From Elephas maximus indicus (taxonomy: Eukaryota; Chordata; Mammalia; Proboscidea; Elephantidae): DNA of 64,000 nucleotides. The stretch lies in NCBI RefSeq assembly GCF_024166365.1, contig NC_064822.1:148062823-148126822 (forward strand), written 5' to 3'. Each line of letters begins with the position of its first letter. Within the stretch, counting starts at the first letter, position 1. The notes beneath the pieces were generated by a model. That model made no database searches. It saw only the letters and a program-made list of their open reading frames with translations, and had not been told where the DNA came from. The translations under genes and the position numbers were made by a program. This document shows positions 22,925 through 36,526 of this stretch, in pieces.

Positions 22925-23830
22925 CTGCCTCCAGCATCTTCCTCATCTCAGGAAATTTTTCCATCTTTCCAGTTATTCAAATCATCCTTGACTATTCTTT
23001 TTCTCCCATACTGCACTCAAACTGTTAGAAAGTTCTAATGACTCCACTGTAAAACATGGACAGACTCTAATCACTTTTCTCCACCTCCACCTCTACCCCC
23101 GGCCAAAGCCTCCACAATCTCTTACCAGGATTATTAAATAAAACCCAGTCATCTCCCTGATTCCACACTTAAGCCTTTGAAATTTATTTTCACTACAATA
23201 GCCAGATTGCTCTAATCAAATACAAGTGAGATCTAGTCCCTTTTCTGTGTAAAACCTGCCAGCTGCTTCCCATCTCGTTCAGAGTAAAAGCTAAAGAAGA
23301 ACTGAGAGTGGCCAAAAGTTGCAACAAGACCTTTCCCCATTGTAGCTTTATCTATCCCTTCCCCCATCACTTGCTCTACTCTAACCTCACTGGCTTCCTG
23401 CACTTTCTCGAGATCACCGGGCTTGCTTTTTTTTTTTTCTACTTGCTGTTTCCCCTTGCTGCTGTCTTCTAACCCCACATTCTCTCACCTTCTTTAGTTT
23501 TTTGCTTAAAAGTCATTTTTTCAGCAAGGCCTTCTGCCTTCTTGCAACACCCCCCTCCCCCAACTGCCCAGAACTTCTTATTCCATTTCCTGAATAGTTT
23601 TTTTTTTTTCTCTATAGCACTTCTCACCATCTGACATAATTCACATTTTTGGATTATTTTTTGTTGTTTGGCTCCTCTAACATGGATGTAACCTCCACGA
23701 CAGCAAGAGTTATTTTTGTTGCTGTTATTTTGTTTTATTCGCTGCTGTTTCTCTAGCACTTAAAACAGGGCCTGACACATAGTTGTTCAGTAAGTAGTTG
23801 TTGAATGAATGGCTCTGCTTTATAAAGTCC
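22925..23830 (+). mobile_element. L2 LINE, 3' portion
   Basis: Diverged but collinear with the L2 3' region: a cagctgcttcccatctcg-like block, then cagagtaaaagctaaag, later tgcttaaaagtcattttttc, ending gcctgacacatagttgttc and gttgaatgaatgg. An ancient mammalian LINE relic. Confidence 0.75.
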
Positions 23831-24242
23831 TCTCTGAACATCTAAGGTAAAATCAGGCATTCTCTTTCTGGGTGCCCATAAAAATTATCACAAAAATAAA
23901 ATTTATGTGTTCACACGTTTGGCTCTGTGATTGGACTCTGAGTTTGTTAACTACCAGGACAGGGATGGCTATGTAATTTGGGGAGCCCAGTCCAAAACGA
24001 GAATGCAGAGCCCTTTGTTCAAAAATTAAGAATTTCAAGACAGCGACAGCAGCACATTAAACCAAGCGTGGGGCCCTTTTGAGTGTAGGTGGGACATCCA
24101 TTAAGCCAGTCCTATTCAGAACTATATCCATCTATTTCTTCATTTTCATATCCCAATTGCTAGCAATGTCCCCAGCAGAGGCTTCATAAATGCTTGTTGT
24201 GAATGCATGTATTTATATATAGAATTTGAAACTTTTCTACCT
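23831..24242. other. Unassigned sequence with a possible L2 3' scrap
   Basis: About 24110-24215 resembles an L2 3' end (agcagaggcttcataaatgc). The rest is unrecognised. Confidence 0.4.
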
Positions 24243-24452
24243 ATATAGTTGTTGTTAGTTGCCAGCAAGTTGATTCTGTCTCATACTGACCCCATGTGTT
24301 CAAAGTAGTACTGCTTCATAGGGTTTTAAAAGCTGTGACTTTTAAGAAGCACATTGTCAGGACTGTCATCTGACGGGCCTCTGGGTGGGTTTGAACCACG
24401 AGTCTCCAGCTAGTAGTCGAGGGTTTAAGCACTTGCACTACAGTACCATTGC
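24243..24452 (-). mobile_element. AfroSINE-type SINE, diverged, antisense
   Basis: The tail side tgccagcaagttgattctg leads to the head gcactacagtaccattg. It forms an inverted pair with 24491-24690. Confidence 0.75.
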
Positions 24453-24490
24453 AAAATAGTGCAGATATTTAGACATGTAATTAATACAAT

Positions 24491-24690
24491 GAGTTCCTGG
24501 GTAGTGCAGATGGTTAAATGCTTGACTAACTGAAATGTTGATCGTTCACAGCCACCCAGAGGCCCCTCAGAAGAAAGGTCTGGTGATCTGTTTCTGAAAG
24601 TTCACAGCCTTGAAAACTATGGAGTGCCGTTATAGTCTGCACACATGGGGTGGTCATGAGTTGTAATCAACTTGATGACAACTGTTTTTG
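24491..24690 (+). mobile_element. AfroSINE-type SINE, diverged
   Basis: Head gagttcctgggtagtgcag, middle tctggtgatctgtttctg, tail atgagttgtaatcaacttg. Belongs to the older subfamily with the inserted ctggtgatctg block. Confidence 0.75.
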
Positions 24691-25829
24691 ATAATTAAAA
24701 TGAGAAGCCGAAAGCAGTAAAATGGCATTTTTTCTAAGTGATATGATAATTTAGGGGATTAGATATTGCCCTAGGATCTAATTTACTGTTTCGCTTCTGA
24801 CCCCACCTACTTTGCATGATTTTTTAAGTTTTCTAGCTCAGAAATTAAAAGCAAGATTAAGGAGATATACATGACCCTTACCTACTCTATTTTATTGTAA
24901 CAAACAAGTGGTTCTTTTACTCAAAGTATAATCCGGCTTCTTTGAAGACAATAAAAAAAAAGTGCTGTATATATTTTTTGAATTAACTGTATTGAGTGAA
25001 AATAGGGAATCTATTATCTAGAAACCTTTTCTTTTCCATTGTTGCAAAACCAAAACATAGTATTTATTTGATTAACAAAAAGTTGATTTTCCGGTTCCCA
25101 GGTAGGAGAGATATTTTTGCTTTCAGTGTGTTCTTTTAGCATATTTTAGAGAAAATGGGAATTTGAAGATGAGCTTTAAATCCCAAGAGAATTTTCCCCA
25201 AAGAATAGAAGGTATGTCTATTTACAAGTCACTTCAGAGAAAATGGTTATTTCATTTTATTTTGTGCTGACTTAAAAAAAAAGTCTATAGGTCTCGGAAA
25301 TCTTCAGTGCATGGAATAGATGGATGAAAAGACATATGATTGAATTGGTAAATGAGAGTAATCTTTCTACAGGAGTGAGAGCAATGCAGGACCTTCAGTT
25401 AATCTAGCTTTTCTTCATTTCCTCAAGGTCAAGACAGCATTTTGCTATTAATGACAAGAATGATAATACCTCACACCTGTATAGCACTTTTATTTTTCAA
25501 AGGATTTATTTTTTTGTTCTCACAATATGGTCAGGAAAATAGGACAGGAAGATTATTTTTATAGCCATCAGAGAACTGTATATGCACATTTTTAACAAAA
25601 TTTAAAGAAAAAGAGGTGCAAGGAAATAGTGTGGTGAGTGATCATGTAGAAAAGAATTTTGTTTTGCTGCAATTAACAATTCATTGTTATTTTAATACTA
25701 TACTACTGTCATCAAATTATATTCACATCACTAAAATTTCAAGCTTATTACATCCACTTGTCAGTTATCAACAATGGTTAGGTCCCAAAGACCGGGTCAT
25801 TATGTGAAAATCAGTGTTATATGAAAATG
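24691..25829. other. Unassigned AT-rich intergenic sequence
   Basis: No gene or recognised repeat. It lies between the SINE pair and the LTR scrap downstream of TSPAN19. Confidence 0.5.
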
Positions 25830-26015
25830 GACGATGACCACATGCAATCACAAAATAGAGGACGACTACTTCCTCACATGACTGCCAAATTATATCATTA
25901 CATAACTGCCAGGTTACATCATTACATAACTGCCAAATTACATCATTACATAACTGCCAAATCACTGAGCATCATGGTCCAGCCAAACTGACTCATAACC
26001 TTAACAATCACAGCT
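25830..26015 (-). mobile_element. LTR-like scrap containing a 24-bp tandem repeat
   Basis: The right part (ccaaatcactgagcatcatgg, ccagccaaactgactcataa) resembles the end of the LTR at 21841-22354. The left part has become a tandem array. Confidence 0.5.
25884..25963. repeat. 24-bp tandem repeat, about 3.3 units
   Basis: The unit ccaaattacatcattacata plus actg repeats three times with few changes, then a partial ccaaat. Confidence 0.85.
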
Positions 26016-26473
26016 AGCATTACTCTTGCGTTGCACCTTGGCATTCATTACTGTCAGATGTACGTCATTAATGAGCCAAATAGTTGGATGGTAGATTTTT
26101 TACTATTGTCATAAATGGGAAATGTTGGATAACGAGACAGCTGATAAGTGAGGCATAGGTATATTCACTTCCAAGCAGTATCAGCAGAAAGAAGTAAATG
26201 ATTATTCAATATAGAGCAGTTTTGCAAAAATTTTCGATCTTCGTTTTAAATCTCCAATAAATTTTAATTGTATAGGTAACTCGTATATTTTGAACATTAT
26301 ACAGGTATTTTCTCTACATAAGAAACTCAAAACATATGGTGATACTTAATCACATTTTGAATTTAATGTATGTGATTATGCCCTTTCAATTCAGAACATA
26401 AATCAAGTTAAAGTTCTCAACTATAGAAATTGATATTTTGGAAAAACAATATTAATGAAATTTCATGGAAAAC
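26016..26473. other. Unassigned sequence past the TSPAN19 3' end
   Basis: AT-rich, nothing recognised. The TSPAN19 cleavage site is probably near 26455, inferred from the AATAAA at 26474-26479. Confidence 0.45.
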
Positions 26474-26479
26474 TTTATT
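26474..26479 (-). terminator. Candidate TSPAN19 polyadenylation signal
   Basis: AATAAA on the minus strand, about 157 bases after the TSPAN19 stop codon; the first good hexamer downstream. Confidence 0.55.
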
Positions 26480-26635
26480 ATAATATTCAATAATTCTATA
26501 CTATATATAGCTAATAACTCAATGAGGTCCTAAGATTAATTAATACAATTCAAAAATTTTTTATCTTGCAGAATAATACAATATGATTATTTTGAGAATG
26601 AATCAGCTTCCTCTCAACAAATTAAAATCTGAAGG

Positions 26636-26704
26636 TCACTTTTCTGGATGTATTTCATTTTTGGTATGTCTGAAGAAAGAAATGGTTAATGAGACTTGCA
26701 AAAC
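26636..26704 (-). CDS. TSPAN19: TSPAN19 coding exon 8 (last)
   Basis: Encodes the end of TM4 and the cytoplasmic tail, VLQVSLTISFFRHTKNEIHP then EK and stop, residues 227-248. It aligns with the end of human TSPAN19 as I recall it (VFQVSLTVCFF). The acceptor is an AG preceded by ttcccttatcttcc. Phase 0 on entry; stop TGA at 26636-26638. The 3' UTR continues to lower coordinates. Confidence 0.9.
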   Translation of the reverse strand, partial: VLQVSLTISFFRHTKNEIHPEK

Positions 26705-29328
<2,624 letters not shown>

Positions 29329-29512
29329 CTAAAAAAATAAGTCTATGACTTTTACTATAAAATATTCACAATGCCGTTAATTATATGACTCCCGTGCATA
29401 TTAAAGTTGTATGCTGTAAAGCAGATAGTTTGTTCTTATGCAAATATAATGAATTCAACAAAAACTATACTTTTAATTTAACTCACTACTTTGTTGCCTC
29501 TGCTGTTTTATT

Positions 29513-29708
29513 AAGGAGACCTAGTGGCACACTGGTTAAAGTGATCGACTGCTAATGAAAGTCTGCCCGTTGGAAACCATCGGTGACTCTGAGGGAGGAA
29601 GATGTGGCAGTCTGCATCCATAGAGATTTACAGCCTTGGAAACCCTATGGTGTCACTATGAGTTGGAATTGACTCAATGGCAGTGGGTCTGGTTTTTGGT
29701 TTTGGTGG
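29513..29708 (+). mobile_element. AfroSINE-type SINE, older subfamily
   Basis: Head aaggagacctagtggcacac, middle agatgtggcagtctgcatcc, tail atgagttggaattgactc, then a T/G-rich end. Confidence 0.85.
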
Positions 29709-30415
29709 TGGTTATTAACCAGAGCTAAAGTTCTCTATTCATTCATAGTGGGTTATGTTTAGATGAAATTGTTATATATGAATTTGATCTCATGGGAGTC
29801 CAAGATGGAAGTTATACCTTTTTTAATAGAGTTGCAAACTGTATTTAGGAACACAGTATAATACAGACTCACCTGAGCCCTACCTTCCTTCTAACTATAG
29901 TATTTCCCTTTATATTTATCCAGAACATGCTACCACTGTTTACTATGCATGAAAAGAGACTCAGGATTATTTCTGTTCTCTTAGAGCTAATGTGAGATAA
30001 TAAATTTCATTGTTATACTGTGTGAAAAATTGCCACAAAGACCAAAAACGTATGATAGTAAAAATAGTCATAGAAATGGTCAGATTTCTAAGAAATATCT
30101 CTTTTCCTGTGCTGGTTCTAGAATCCTATGAAGTTGAGTCGGGAGGATGTGAGAGAATTAGCTTATATATTTGTCACCTAAGAAATAAGAGGAAGTTGAA
30201 GTGAGTTTTCATTGTTTTCTAAACTTGTTACTGAAAGTTATAACATCAGTACTACCTATATTACAATATGCACCACCAATGTTATTAAAATGTTGAGTAA
30301 CTAAATTAGGATATTGAAACATTAGAGATTAGTTTAACCAACTAAATCTACACACACTATCACAATTATATTCATGGCTAGAACTGGAAGCTGGAATCTC
30401 CTTAATACTAGTGAT

Positions 30416-30770
30416 GTCGTTAGCTGTCATTCAGTCGGTCCGTGACTCATGGAGACCCCATGCACAGTAGAACAAAATGCTGCCCAGTCCTGCACCATTC
30501 CCACGAACATGATCAATGGTAAATCAAACCATTGTGATCCATAGGCTTTTCATTGCCTCATTTTCAGAAGTAGATCGCCAGGCCTTTACTCCTTGCCCAT
30601 CTTAGTCTGAAAGCTCTACTGAAACCTGTTCAGCATCATAGCAACATGCAAGCCTCAGATGAAGACACTCATGGCTGCCTGTGAGATGTATTGGCTGGGA
30701 ATCGAACCCTCATCTCTCTCATAATGGGCAATAACTCTACTACTGATCCACCACTGCCCCAGTGATGTCA
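30416..30770 (-). mobile_element. Internally deleted RTE derivative (non-autonomous)
   Basis: On the plus strand the left third (30416-30530) matches the reversed RTE 3' end as seen at 41226-41330 (cagtcggtccgtgactcat, ctgcccagtcctgcaccatt). The right part (30531-30770) matches the RTE 5' region seen at 63800-63990 (cttagtctgaaagctctac, agcaacatgcaagcc). The ORF between is absent. It is about 355 bp and appears to be a SINE-like RTE deletion product. Confidence 0.65.
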
Positions 30771-30785
30771 TAAAAAAAAAAAAAA

Positions 30786-30976
30786 AACAGTTTCTGTCAA
30801 GTTGATTCCAACCCCACGTGTGTCAGAGCCGACTATGCTCTGTAGAGTTCTCAATGGCTGATTTTTCAGAAGTAGATTGCCAGGCTTTTCTTCTGTGGTA
30901 CCCTAGGCAGACCTGAATCCCCAACCTTTCAGTTAGCAGTCTAGCAAGTTAACCGTGTGCCCCACCCGGGACCCCT
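30786..30976 (-). mobile_element. AfroSINE-type SINE, antisense
   Basis: Runs from the tail side (ctgtcaagttgattccaacc) through ttcagaagtagattgccagg to the head (ccccacccgggacccc). Confidence 0.8.
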
Positions 30977-31189
30977 TTGATGTCATACATAGAGCTTTTT
31001 TCCTGTTTATCAGTTCATGAATGTAGGAAAGTTTCATTTCTGCTGTAAGTTTTAAGCAGTCTGAAATTTCAATGAACGTACTGATCACATACGTCTGAGA
31101 AAAATAAGACAAGTGAAATCATTTAGAATTACATTTCAGTTCTCTTAAAATCCATTTCTGTTATTTTGTGCACTAAAAATAATAACTAC

Positions 31190-31540
31190 TTTTTATGAGA
31201 GACATCTAGTGTAGCAGTTACTACAAAGTCTGCTGCCAGATTATCTGGGTTGGAATCTTGGCTCTGCCACTTATTAACTGTGCGACCCAAGGTAAATTAG
31301 TGAATTTATCTGCCCTTCATTTATAAAAAGAGCATATTATTACTTCATACCTCATTAGGTCGTTTGGAGGATAAATGAGTTAATATATGCAAAGCCAAAA
31401 CCAAACTTGTTCCTGTTGAGTCATTCTGACTCATAACCACCCTATAGGACAGAGTAAAACTGCCCCATAGGGTTTCCAAGGAGCACTTACAAAAGGGCAC
31501 TGATACTGGCACTATGTAAATGTTTGCTATTTTTGTTATT
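31190..31540 (+). mobile_element. MIR SINE split by a SINE
   Basis: MIR core ggttggaatcttggctctgcc, then tgtgcgacccaaggtaaat and ggataaatgagttaatatatg up to about 31392. It resumes at about 31489 (actgatactggcactatgt). Confidence 0.75.
31393..31488 (-). mobile_element. AfroSINE tail-side fragment nested in MIR
   Basis: ccaaaaccaaacttgttcctg through ggtttccaaggagcac: only the tail half is present. MIR sequence flanks both sides. Confidence 0.8.
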
Positions 31541-31679
31541 GGGCACTTAGTATGTTCCAGGTGCTGATCTATTCCTCTAAACCATCTGGCTGACAATATC
31601 CCCTACCCTTTCACTACACCCACTGAGAAAAATTTGAATGAATTGTGACATAGTAATTCTTACAACAAGGATTACCTGC

Positions 31680-31870
31680 TTAGTATGTACCAGATCCAAG
31701 GCTTTCTATATATTCTACATATTACTCCTGCCAAGAAGAGGTAGGTGTTATTATTTTCATTTTACTAACAAGGAAACTGAAGTTAAGAGGGTGGCTTGTC
31801 CAGGGTCACAAAACTACGGCGTGGCAATCCTAATTCTGGCATTCAGGCTCGCATGTAACCACCGTGCTGC
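31680..31870 (-). mobile_element. MIR SINE, antisense
   Basis: Reversed MIR core: ttattttcattttactaaca, aaggaaactgaagttaag, ggtggcttgtccagggtcac. Confidence 0.7.
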
Positions 31871-32197
31871 TCTGTTGCTAGAGGGACAGCTGATCAGAAC
31901 AATCTTTCATTGGATGCAGCCGGACAGACATACTCCATTTGGCAGAGGACCACCGACACTTTTGTAGGTGAAACCAGGGTAAAACGCTCATTAATTAACC
32001 CAGAAAAGGAGAGAGAAGCTACAAAAAGGAGAATAAAAAAAAAACAAATTCAAGATGTGTAGGAGGGAGAATGTGCTCCACCCAGTTTGTCTGGAAGAAG
32101 CACAAGGACTTCTCATTCCTCTGCCCCTTCCTCCTGCCATTCCCTGTCTCACCCCTACAATGGTCACTTTTGACTTCTAATTATAATTTCATCTTAC

Positions 32198-32308
32198 TGT
32201 TTTCTGGAACAAATTCAGAATAATCCACTTGGGTAGGTCTTCAGGCATATTTTTAGATCCGTACTTCAAAATGACTAAATCAAATTCATCATGCCATATT
32301 TGATGAAC
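32198..32308 (-). CDS. TSPAN19: TSPAN19 coding exon 5
   Basis: 37 codons, residues 114-150, the first half of the large extracellular loop: VHQIWHDEFDLVILKYGSKN then MPEDLPKWIILNLFQKT. Acceptor aattcaattcccaatag, donor GTAAGA, phase 0. It matches the human exon as I recall it ([20 protein letters not shown]). Confidence 0.92.
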
Positions 32309-33149
32309 CTATTGGGAATTGAATTAAAAGTGAAAACTTGATAGACACTTTCACTGATGGCTACTCAGAAAACTGTATTCAATGTTACCCTTTTTGTTTA
32401 AGTTACATTATTTTATAACTTTTTGAATTATAGCAAACTATTTTATAGTAGTACAAATGAGTCTGGATTATAGAAATGCAAATGTTTTTTATTCCCTAGT
32501 TGGAGGTGCAACTGATCACTCTCCCATCCAAGTCAATTTTGCATCTTTTAAATAATTTAAACATTCCTGATTACCTATATATGTGTCTTTTCTTTGGATT
32601 CTCCTTTGAGCTGGTTTTTACATCTTCCAAGCTTCCTCACTGATTAAGACATTAAATAAAATTATTGACATATCTCCATTTTATTTGTACAAGAGTCACG
32701 ATTTCATATTTTTAGAAAGTACTGTTTAACCATATGAACACAAAAACAATTCCATCTGAATGGGGGAAAATGCTATTTCAACATCTAGATTCTGAGAAGG
32801 TAGATATATTTTAATAGTAACTTACTTAAGCATTTACAAATTTATATAGGACTTTCACAAGCAATTTCTAATTTCCTCCTCAATAAGACCAAAAATAAAA
32901 CCAGCTGCCAGTGAGTTAATTCAAAACTGTAGGAAAAACAAATATGATTGCCATTTTGTAAACAAGAAGACAGAAAGAGAATTTAATTATCTGCTTTTGT
33001 TTACAGGAATAAGGAAAAGGATGAAAGACTTGAATTCTGATTCAATGCTTCCTCATTGTATAATGCTGTTTTTGCATAACTGGTGGGAATATAACAAAAA
33101 TTATAAAGTGTACGCAAGTTAAATGCTTACTCAGTTACTTATATAACCC

Positions 33150-33250
33150 AGTGCTGTTGAGTCGATTCCGACTCATAGCGACCCTATAGGACAGAGTAGA
33201 ACTGCCCCGTAGAGTTTCCAAGGAGCACCTGGCGGATTTGAACTGCCGAT
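33150..33250 (-). mobile_element. AfroSINE fragment, antisense
   Basis: gttgagtcgattccgactc through ccaaggagcacctggcgg; low divergence. The head is missing. Confidence 0.85.
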
Positions 33251-33420
33251 CTATGTATCTGTGTGTTAATACAAAGTCAGATCTTCACTGAGCTGAAACA
33301 CTTAAAGAATTAAAAGTAACCCTAGGCTGCAATAAGTAAATTTTGTTACCAAAAAGTTTTTGGGGGCAATTTTATCATGGACTTTTTTGAACTTAATTTG
33401 GTAAGTATAAATCTTGTTCT

Positions 33421-33577
33421 GAGCCCTGGTGGTGCAGTGGTTAAGAGCTGGGCTGCTAATCAAAGTATCAGCAGTTCGAATCCACCAGGTGCCTCTTGGA
33501 AACCCTATGGGGCAGTTCTACTCTGTCCTTTAGGGTCGCTATGAGTCAGAATCGACTCGAGGGCAACGGCAACAGGT
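33421..33577 (+). mobile_element. AfroSINE-type SINE, low divergence
   Basis: Head gagccctggtggtgcagtgg, middle cagcagttcgaatccacc, tail tcgctatgagtcagaatcg. One of the youngest-looking copies here. Confidence 0.9.
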
Positions 33578-33759
33578 TCATATCACTTATGAATGTGACC
33601 TGGGCAAAATATACGATTATATCTTATATACATAAAATTGCTAAATATATACTTCGATTAGTATTATTAAACGATCTCAATTTCTTTACAAAAATATGGT
33701 GAGTTGTAACCCCAATACTCCTCAGCATGTTTTCTCCTTTTTCAAAATGGGTAACTGAG

Positions 33760-34245
33760 AGCTTGATAAAACTAGTGCCATGATAAACCTGTAAGTTGTT
33801 CTTCCTCTGCCTGCCTCCTTCATGTACCTCTGTTAATGACTTTGTTTTGACCAAATGTTAATGACCTTGTTCTTTGTTTTAAACTGATGCAAATAACCTT
33901 TTGTTATGTTGGACCACCGGTGGCATACAACACCTACAGGAAAATTGGAGCCCAGGTATCTGATATCCTTAGCCTAATAAAGAGATGTCCGGCAGTATCT
34001 TTTGTCACCATCCTGTAATGAATAGCTCTTCTTGAGCATACCTCTGGCCAAGTAACTAAAGTCTATATAAGCTCTAATGTAAAATTGCTCTTTGGGACTC
34101 CATAGAGACAGGCTATGTTGCTGCTGGTCCCCGGTGATGTATACATCTCCTTTATAAACTTTTTCACTCTTTCTGACCTGTAGTATGTTTGATTGGCTTG
34201 ACTTTTCCAGGGCACGGACCCAAACTGGGTAACACAGTGATTGGA
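33760..34245 (+). mobile_element. ERV LTR-like segment
   Basis: Contains a TATA-type box (tctatataagc at 34062-34072) followed by a short leader, an upstream aataaag (33977-33983), and a cctttataaactttttcac block before the apparent right end. The layout suggests a solo LTR in plus orientation. Ends and family are uncertain. Confidence 0.45.
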
Positions 34246-34367
34246 TCAGGAGTGGTAACCTGGGTGGCAGAGGGTATCTGGATGTCTCACACTCCGCATC
34301 ACTTTTTCTTCCCCCACTTCTTCGTTATTGACAACTTTCTCAATCTTATCCGAAAGCCCCTCCCCCC

Positions 34368-34590
34368 ACGAAAAAGGTGCCATCAAGTGGATTCTGACTC
34401 ATTGTGACCCCTTTTGTTTCAGAGTACTCTTGTACTCCATAGGGTTTTCGTGTGTGTGACCTAATGGAAGTGAATCACCAGGCCTTTCTTCCGAGGTGCA
34501 TCTGGGTGGTTTCCAACAGCCAACCTTTAGGTTGGGAGCCACTTGCTCATAGCTATGCATTGAACCTTTTGTGCTACCCAGGGAATCCTT
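34368..34590 (-). mobile_element. AfroSINE-type SINE, older, antisense
   Basis: Tail side gtgccatcaagtggattctg, middle gaagtgaatcaccaggcc, head gtgctacccagggaatcc. Confidence 0.8.
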
Positions 34591-34810
34591 TTCCAAGCAC
34601 AGTTATAGACAGATTCCTCCAGCCCACCCTTCCCATCTGACCCCTGGTTGCCTACATAGAATTCTAGTGTTTCCACCGAATCCTTTTGTACCCCTAAAGA
34701 TATTACCTTTGGCTTTTATTATAAGTTCAAAGGTCTCAAAAATCTAAGGCATTCAATTTTCTTTAGATTTCAAATAAAAGAACAGATTGATAAGGAGTCA
34801 CTTTCCATAC

Positions 34811-34885
34811 CTCCTCTTTCTTTGTGAAGATGAGTGCTGAAAATACAACTTGAACACCAATGGGACACATTAACAGTGCTGCATA
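34811..34885 (-). CDS. TSPAN19: TSPAN19 coding exon 4 (TM3)
   Basis: 25 codons, residues 89-113: YAALLMCPIGVQVVFSALIF then TKKEE, the third membrane segment and entry to the large loop. Acceptor ttcattttag, donor GTATGG, phase 0. It aligns with human [20 protein letters not shown], from memory. Confidence 0.92.
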
Positions 34886-35031
34886 CTAAAATGAAAGAAA
34901 AACAGAGATGACAACTATGCTTCTACTTTATATTTTAGAAGCAATAATAATGGGAAAACGCACACCATATAAAGCATGCATAGGTATCTCTGAGGCTTCA
35001 TAAAATTGTTGAAATAAAAAGGCATGCCTCC

Positions 35032-35032
<1 letters not shown>

Positions 35033-35064
<32 letters not shown>
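35033..35064. repeat. (AC)n microsatellite
   Basis: About 16 uninterrupted AC units directly upstream of an RTE 3' fragment. Confidence 0.9.
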
Positions 35065-35067
<3 letters not shown>

Positions 35068-35069
35068 CC

Positions 35070-35331
35070 ATGATGAGACTACATCTCACATACTTTGGTC
35101 ATGTTATCCGGAAGAATCAGTCTGTGGAGAAGGATATCATGCATAGTAAAGTAGAGGGTCAGTGAAAAAGAGGAAGACCCTTAACTAGATGGACTGACAC
35201 AGTGGCTGCAACAATGGGCTCAAGCATAACAATGATTGTGAGATGGTGCAGGACCGGGCAGTGTTTCGTTCTGTGGTACACAGGGTTGCTATGAGTCAGA
35301 ACCAACTGAACGGCACCTAACAACAACAACC
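35070..35331 (+). mobile_element. RTE LINE 3' end fragment
   Basis: ctcacatactttggtcatg, agtagagggtcagtgaaa, ctgcaacaatgggctcaag, gctatgagtcagaaccaac, ending aacaacaacaacc. 5'-truncated. Confidence 0.88.
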
Positions 35332-35740
35332 ACAAGACAGTAATATGTAATAGTATTTTATGAGAAACCTCATCGGCTACTTGGTCTAACGAAGCTGTTG
35401 ATGACTCACTCTTAATTCAGATCTGAAAACTGTCATTGAGGGGAATTCAACTCTCTGGATATCCATGAAAACTAAAAAAAATTCACTAAATTCGTGACCT
35501 ACTTTGCAAACTATCCTAAGGTGTAGCAGGAGACAGGATTGCCAAAAGTAACTGTCTTAGTAAACTTAATGTACTTTGGACTATTTCTTTGAAAACTGAA
35601 AATACTTCTATGCAAAGCGAAATAAAATGTTTTTCCCATTTATTAGACCATTTTCTTTTTTAATTCTATGACCACTTCAATTGTTTCAACATAGCAGCAC
35701 ATACGGATATTATCTTATCTGGAATTAACAATAATTTAAG

Positions 35741-35946
35741 AAGCCCTGGTGGCACAGTGGTTAAGCACTCATCTGCTAACCCAAAGGTTAGTGATTTAAA
35801 CCCACAAGCCTCTCTGCAGGAGAAAGATGTGGCAGTCTGCTTCCATAAATATTTATAGCTTTGGGAATTCCACGGGACAGTTCTACTCTGTCCTATAGGG
35901 TCAGTATGAGTCAGAATCAACTAGACGGCAATGGGTTTGGTTTTTT
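35741..35946 (+). mobile_element. AfroSINE-type SINE
   Basis: Head aagccctggtggcacagtgg, middle agatgtggcagtctgcttcc, tail agtatgagtcagaatcaac. Confidence 0.9.
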
Positions 35947-36004
35947 TGAAAGTTAGTGGTCTAAATATTAACCAGTTAAAATATAAGTAATAGCGATTTA
36001 CTGT

Positions 36005-36526
36005 TGTCTTGGTCATCTAGTGCTGATATAACAGAAATACCACAAGTGGATGGCTTTAACAAAGAGAAACTTATTCTCTGTCTAGTAGGCTATAAGTCTG
36101 AATTCAGGGCATCAGCTCCAGGGGAAGGCTTTCTCTCTCTGTCACCTGTGAAGGAAGGTATTTGTCATCAATCTTCCTTTGGTCTAGGAGCTTCTCTGCG
36201 CAGGAGCCTCGGGGCCAAAGGACAAGTTCTGCTCCAGGTGTGTGTTGCTTTCTTGGTGGTATGAGGTCCCCATGTCTCTTTGCTCACTTCTCTTTTGTAT
36301 CTCAAAAGAGATTGATTTAAGACACAATCTAATCTTGTAGATCTCGCCAATAAAACTGCTGCTAATCCATCTCATTAACATCATAGTGACAGAATTTACA
36401 ACACACCGGAAAATCATATCAGATGACAAAATGGTGGACAATCACACAATACTGGGACAATCACACAATCATGCCCCAGCCAAATTGATAGTCATATTTT
36501 TGGAGGACACAATTCAATCCATGACA
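36005..36526 (-). mobile_element. Solo MaLR-like LTR with perfect 5-bp duplication
   Basis: Starts TGTCTTGGTCATCTAGTGC and ends ttcaatccatgaca. ACTGT is present on both sides (36000-36004 and 36527-36531). Same family as 2224-2739, 5593-6165 and 18978-19490. Confidence 0.87.

Larger units (their letters stand above)
29329..32197 (-). other. TSPAN19 intron 5
   Basis: Repeat-filled: a SINE (29513-29708), an RTE-derived element (30416-30770), a SINE (30786-30976), a MIR with a nested SINE (31190-31540) and a second MIR (31680-31870). Bases 29709-30415 and 31871-32197 hold nothing recognised. Confidence 0.7.
32309..34810 (-). other. TSPAN19 intron 4
   Basis: Contains SINEs (33150-33250, 33421-33577, 34368-34590) and an ERV-LTR-like segment (33760-34245). 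Bases 32309-33149 show nothing recognised. Confidence 0.65.

Noticed and set aside
25768-25965. Repetitive peptide frame (WQLCND repeats)
   Set aside because: It is simply the translation of the 24-bp tandem repeat.
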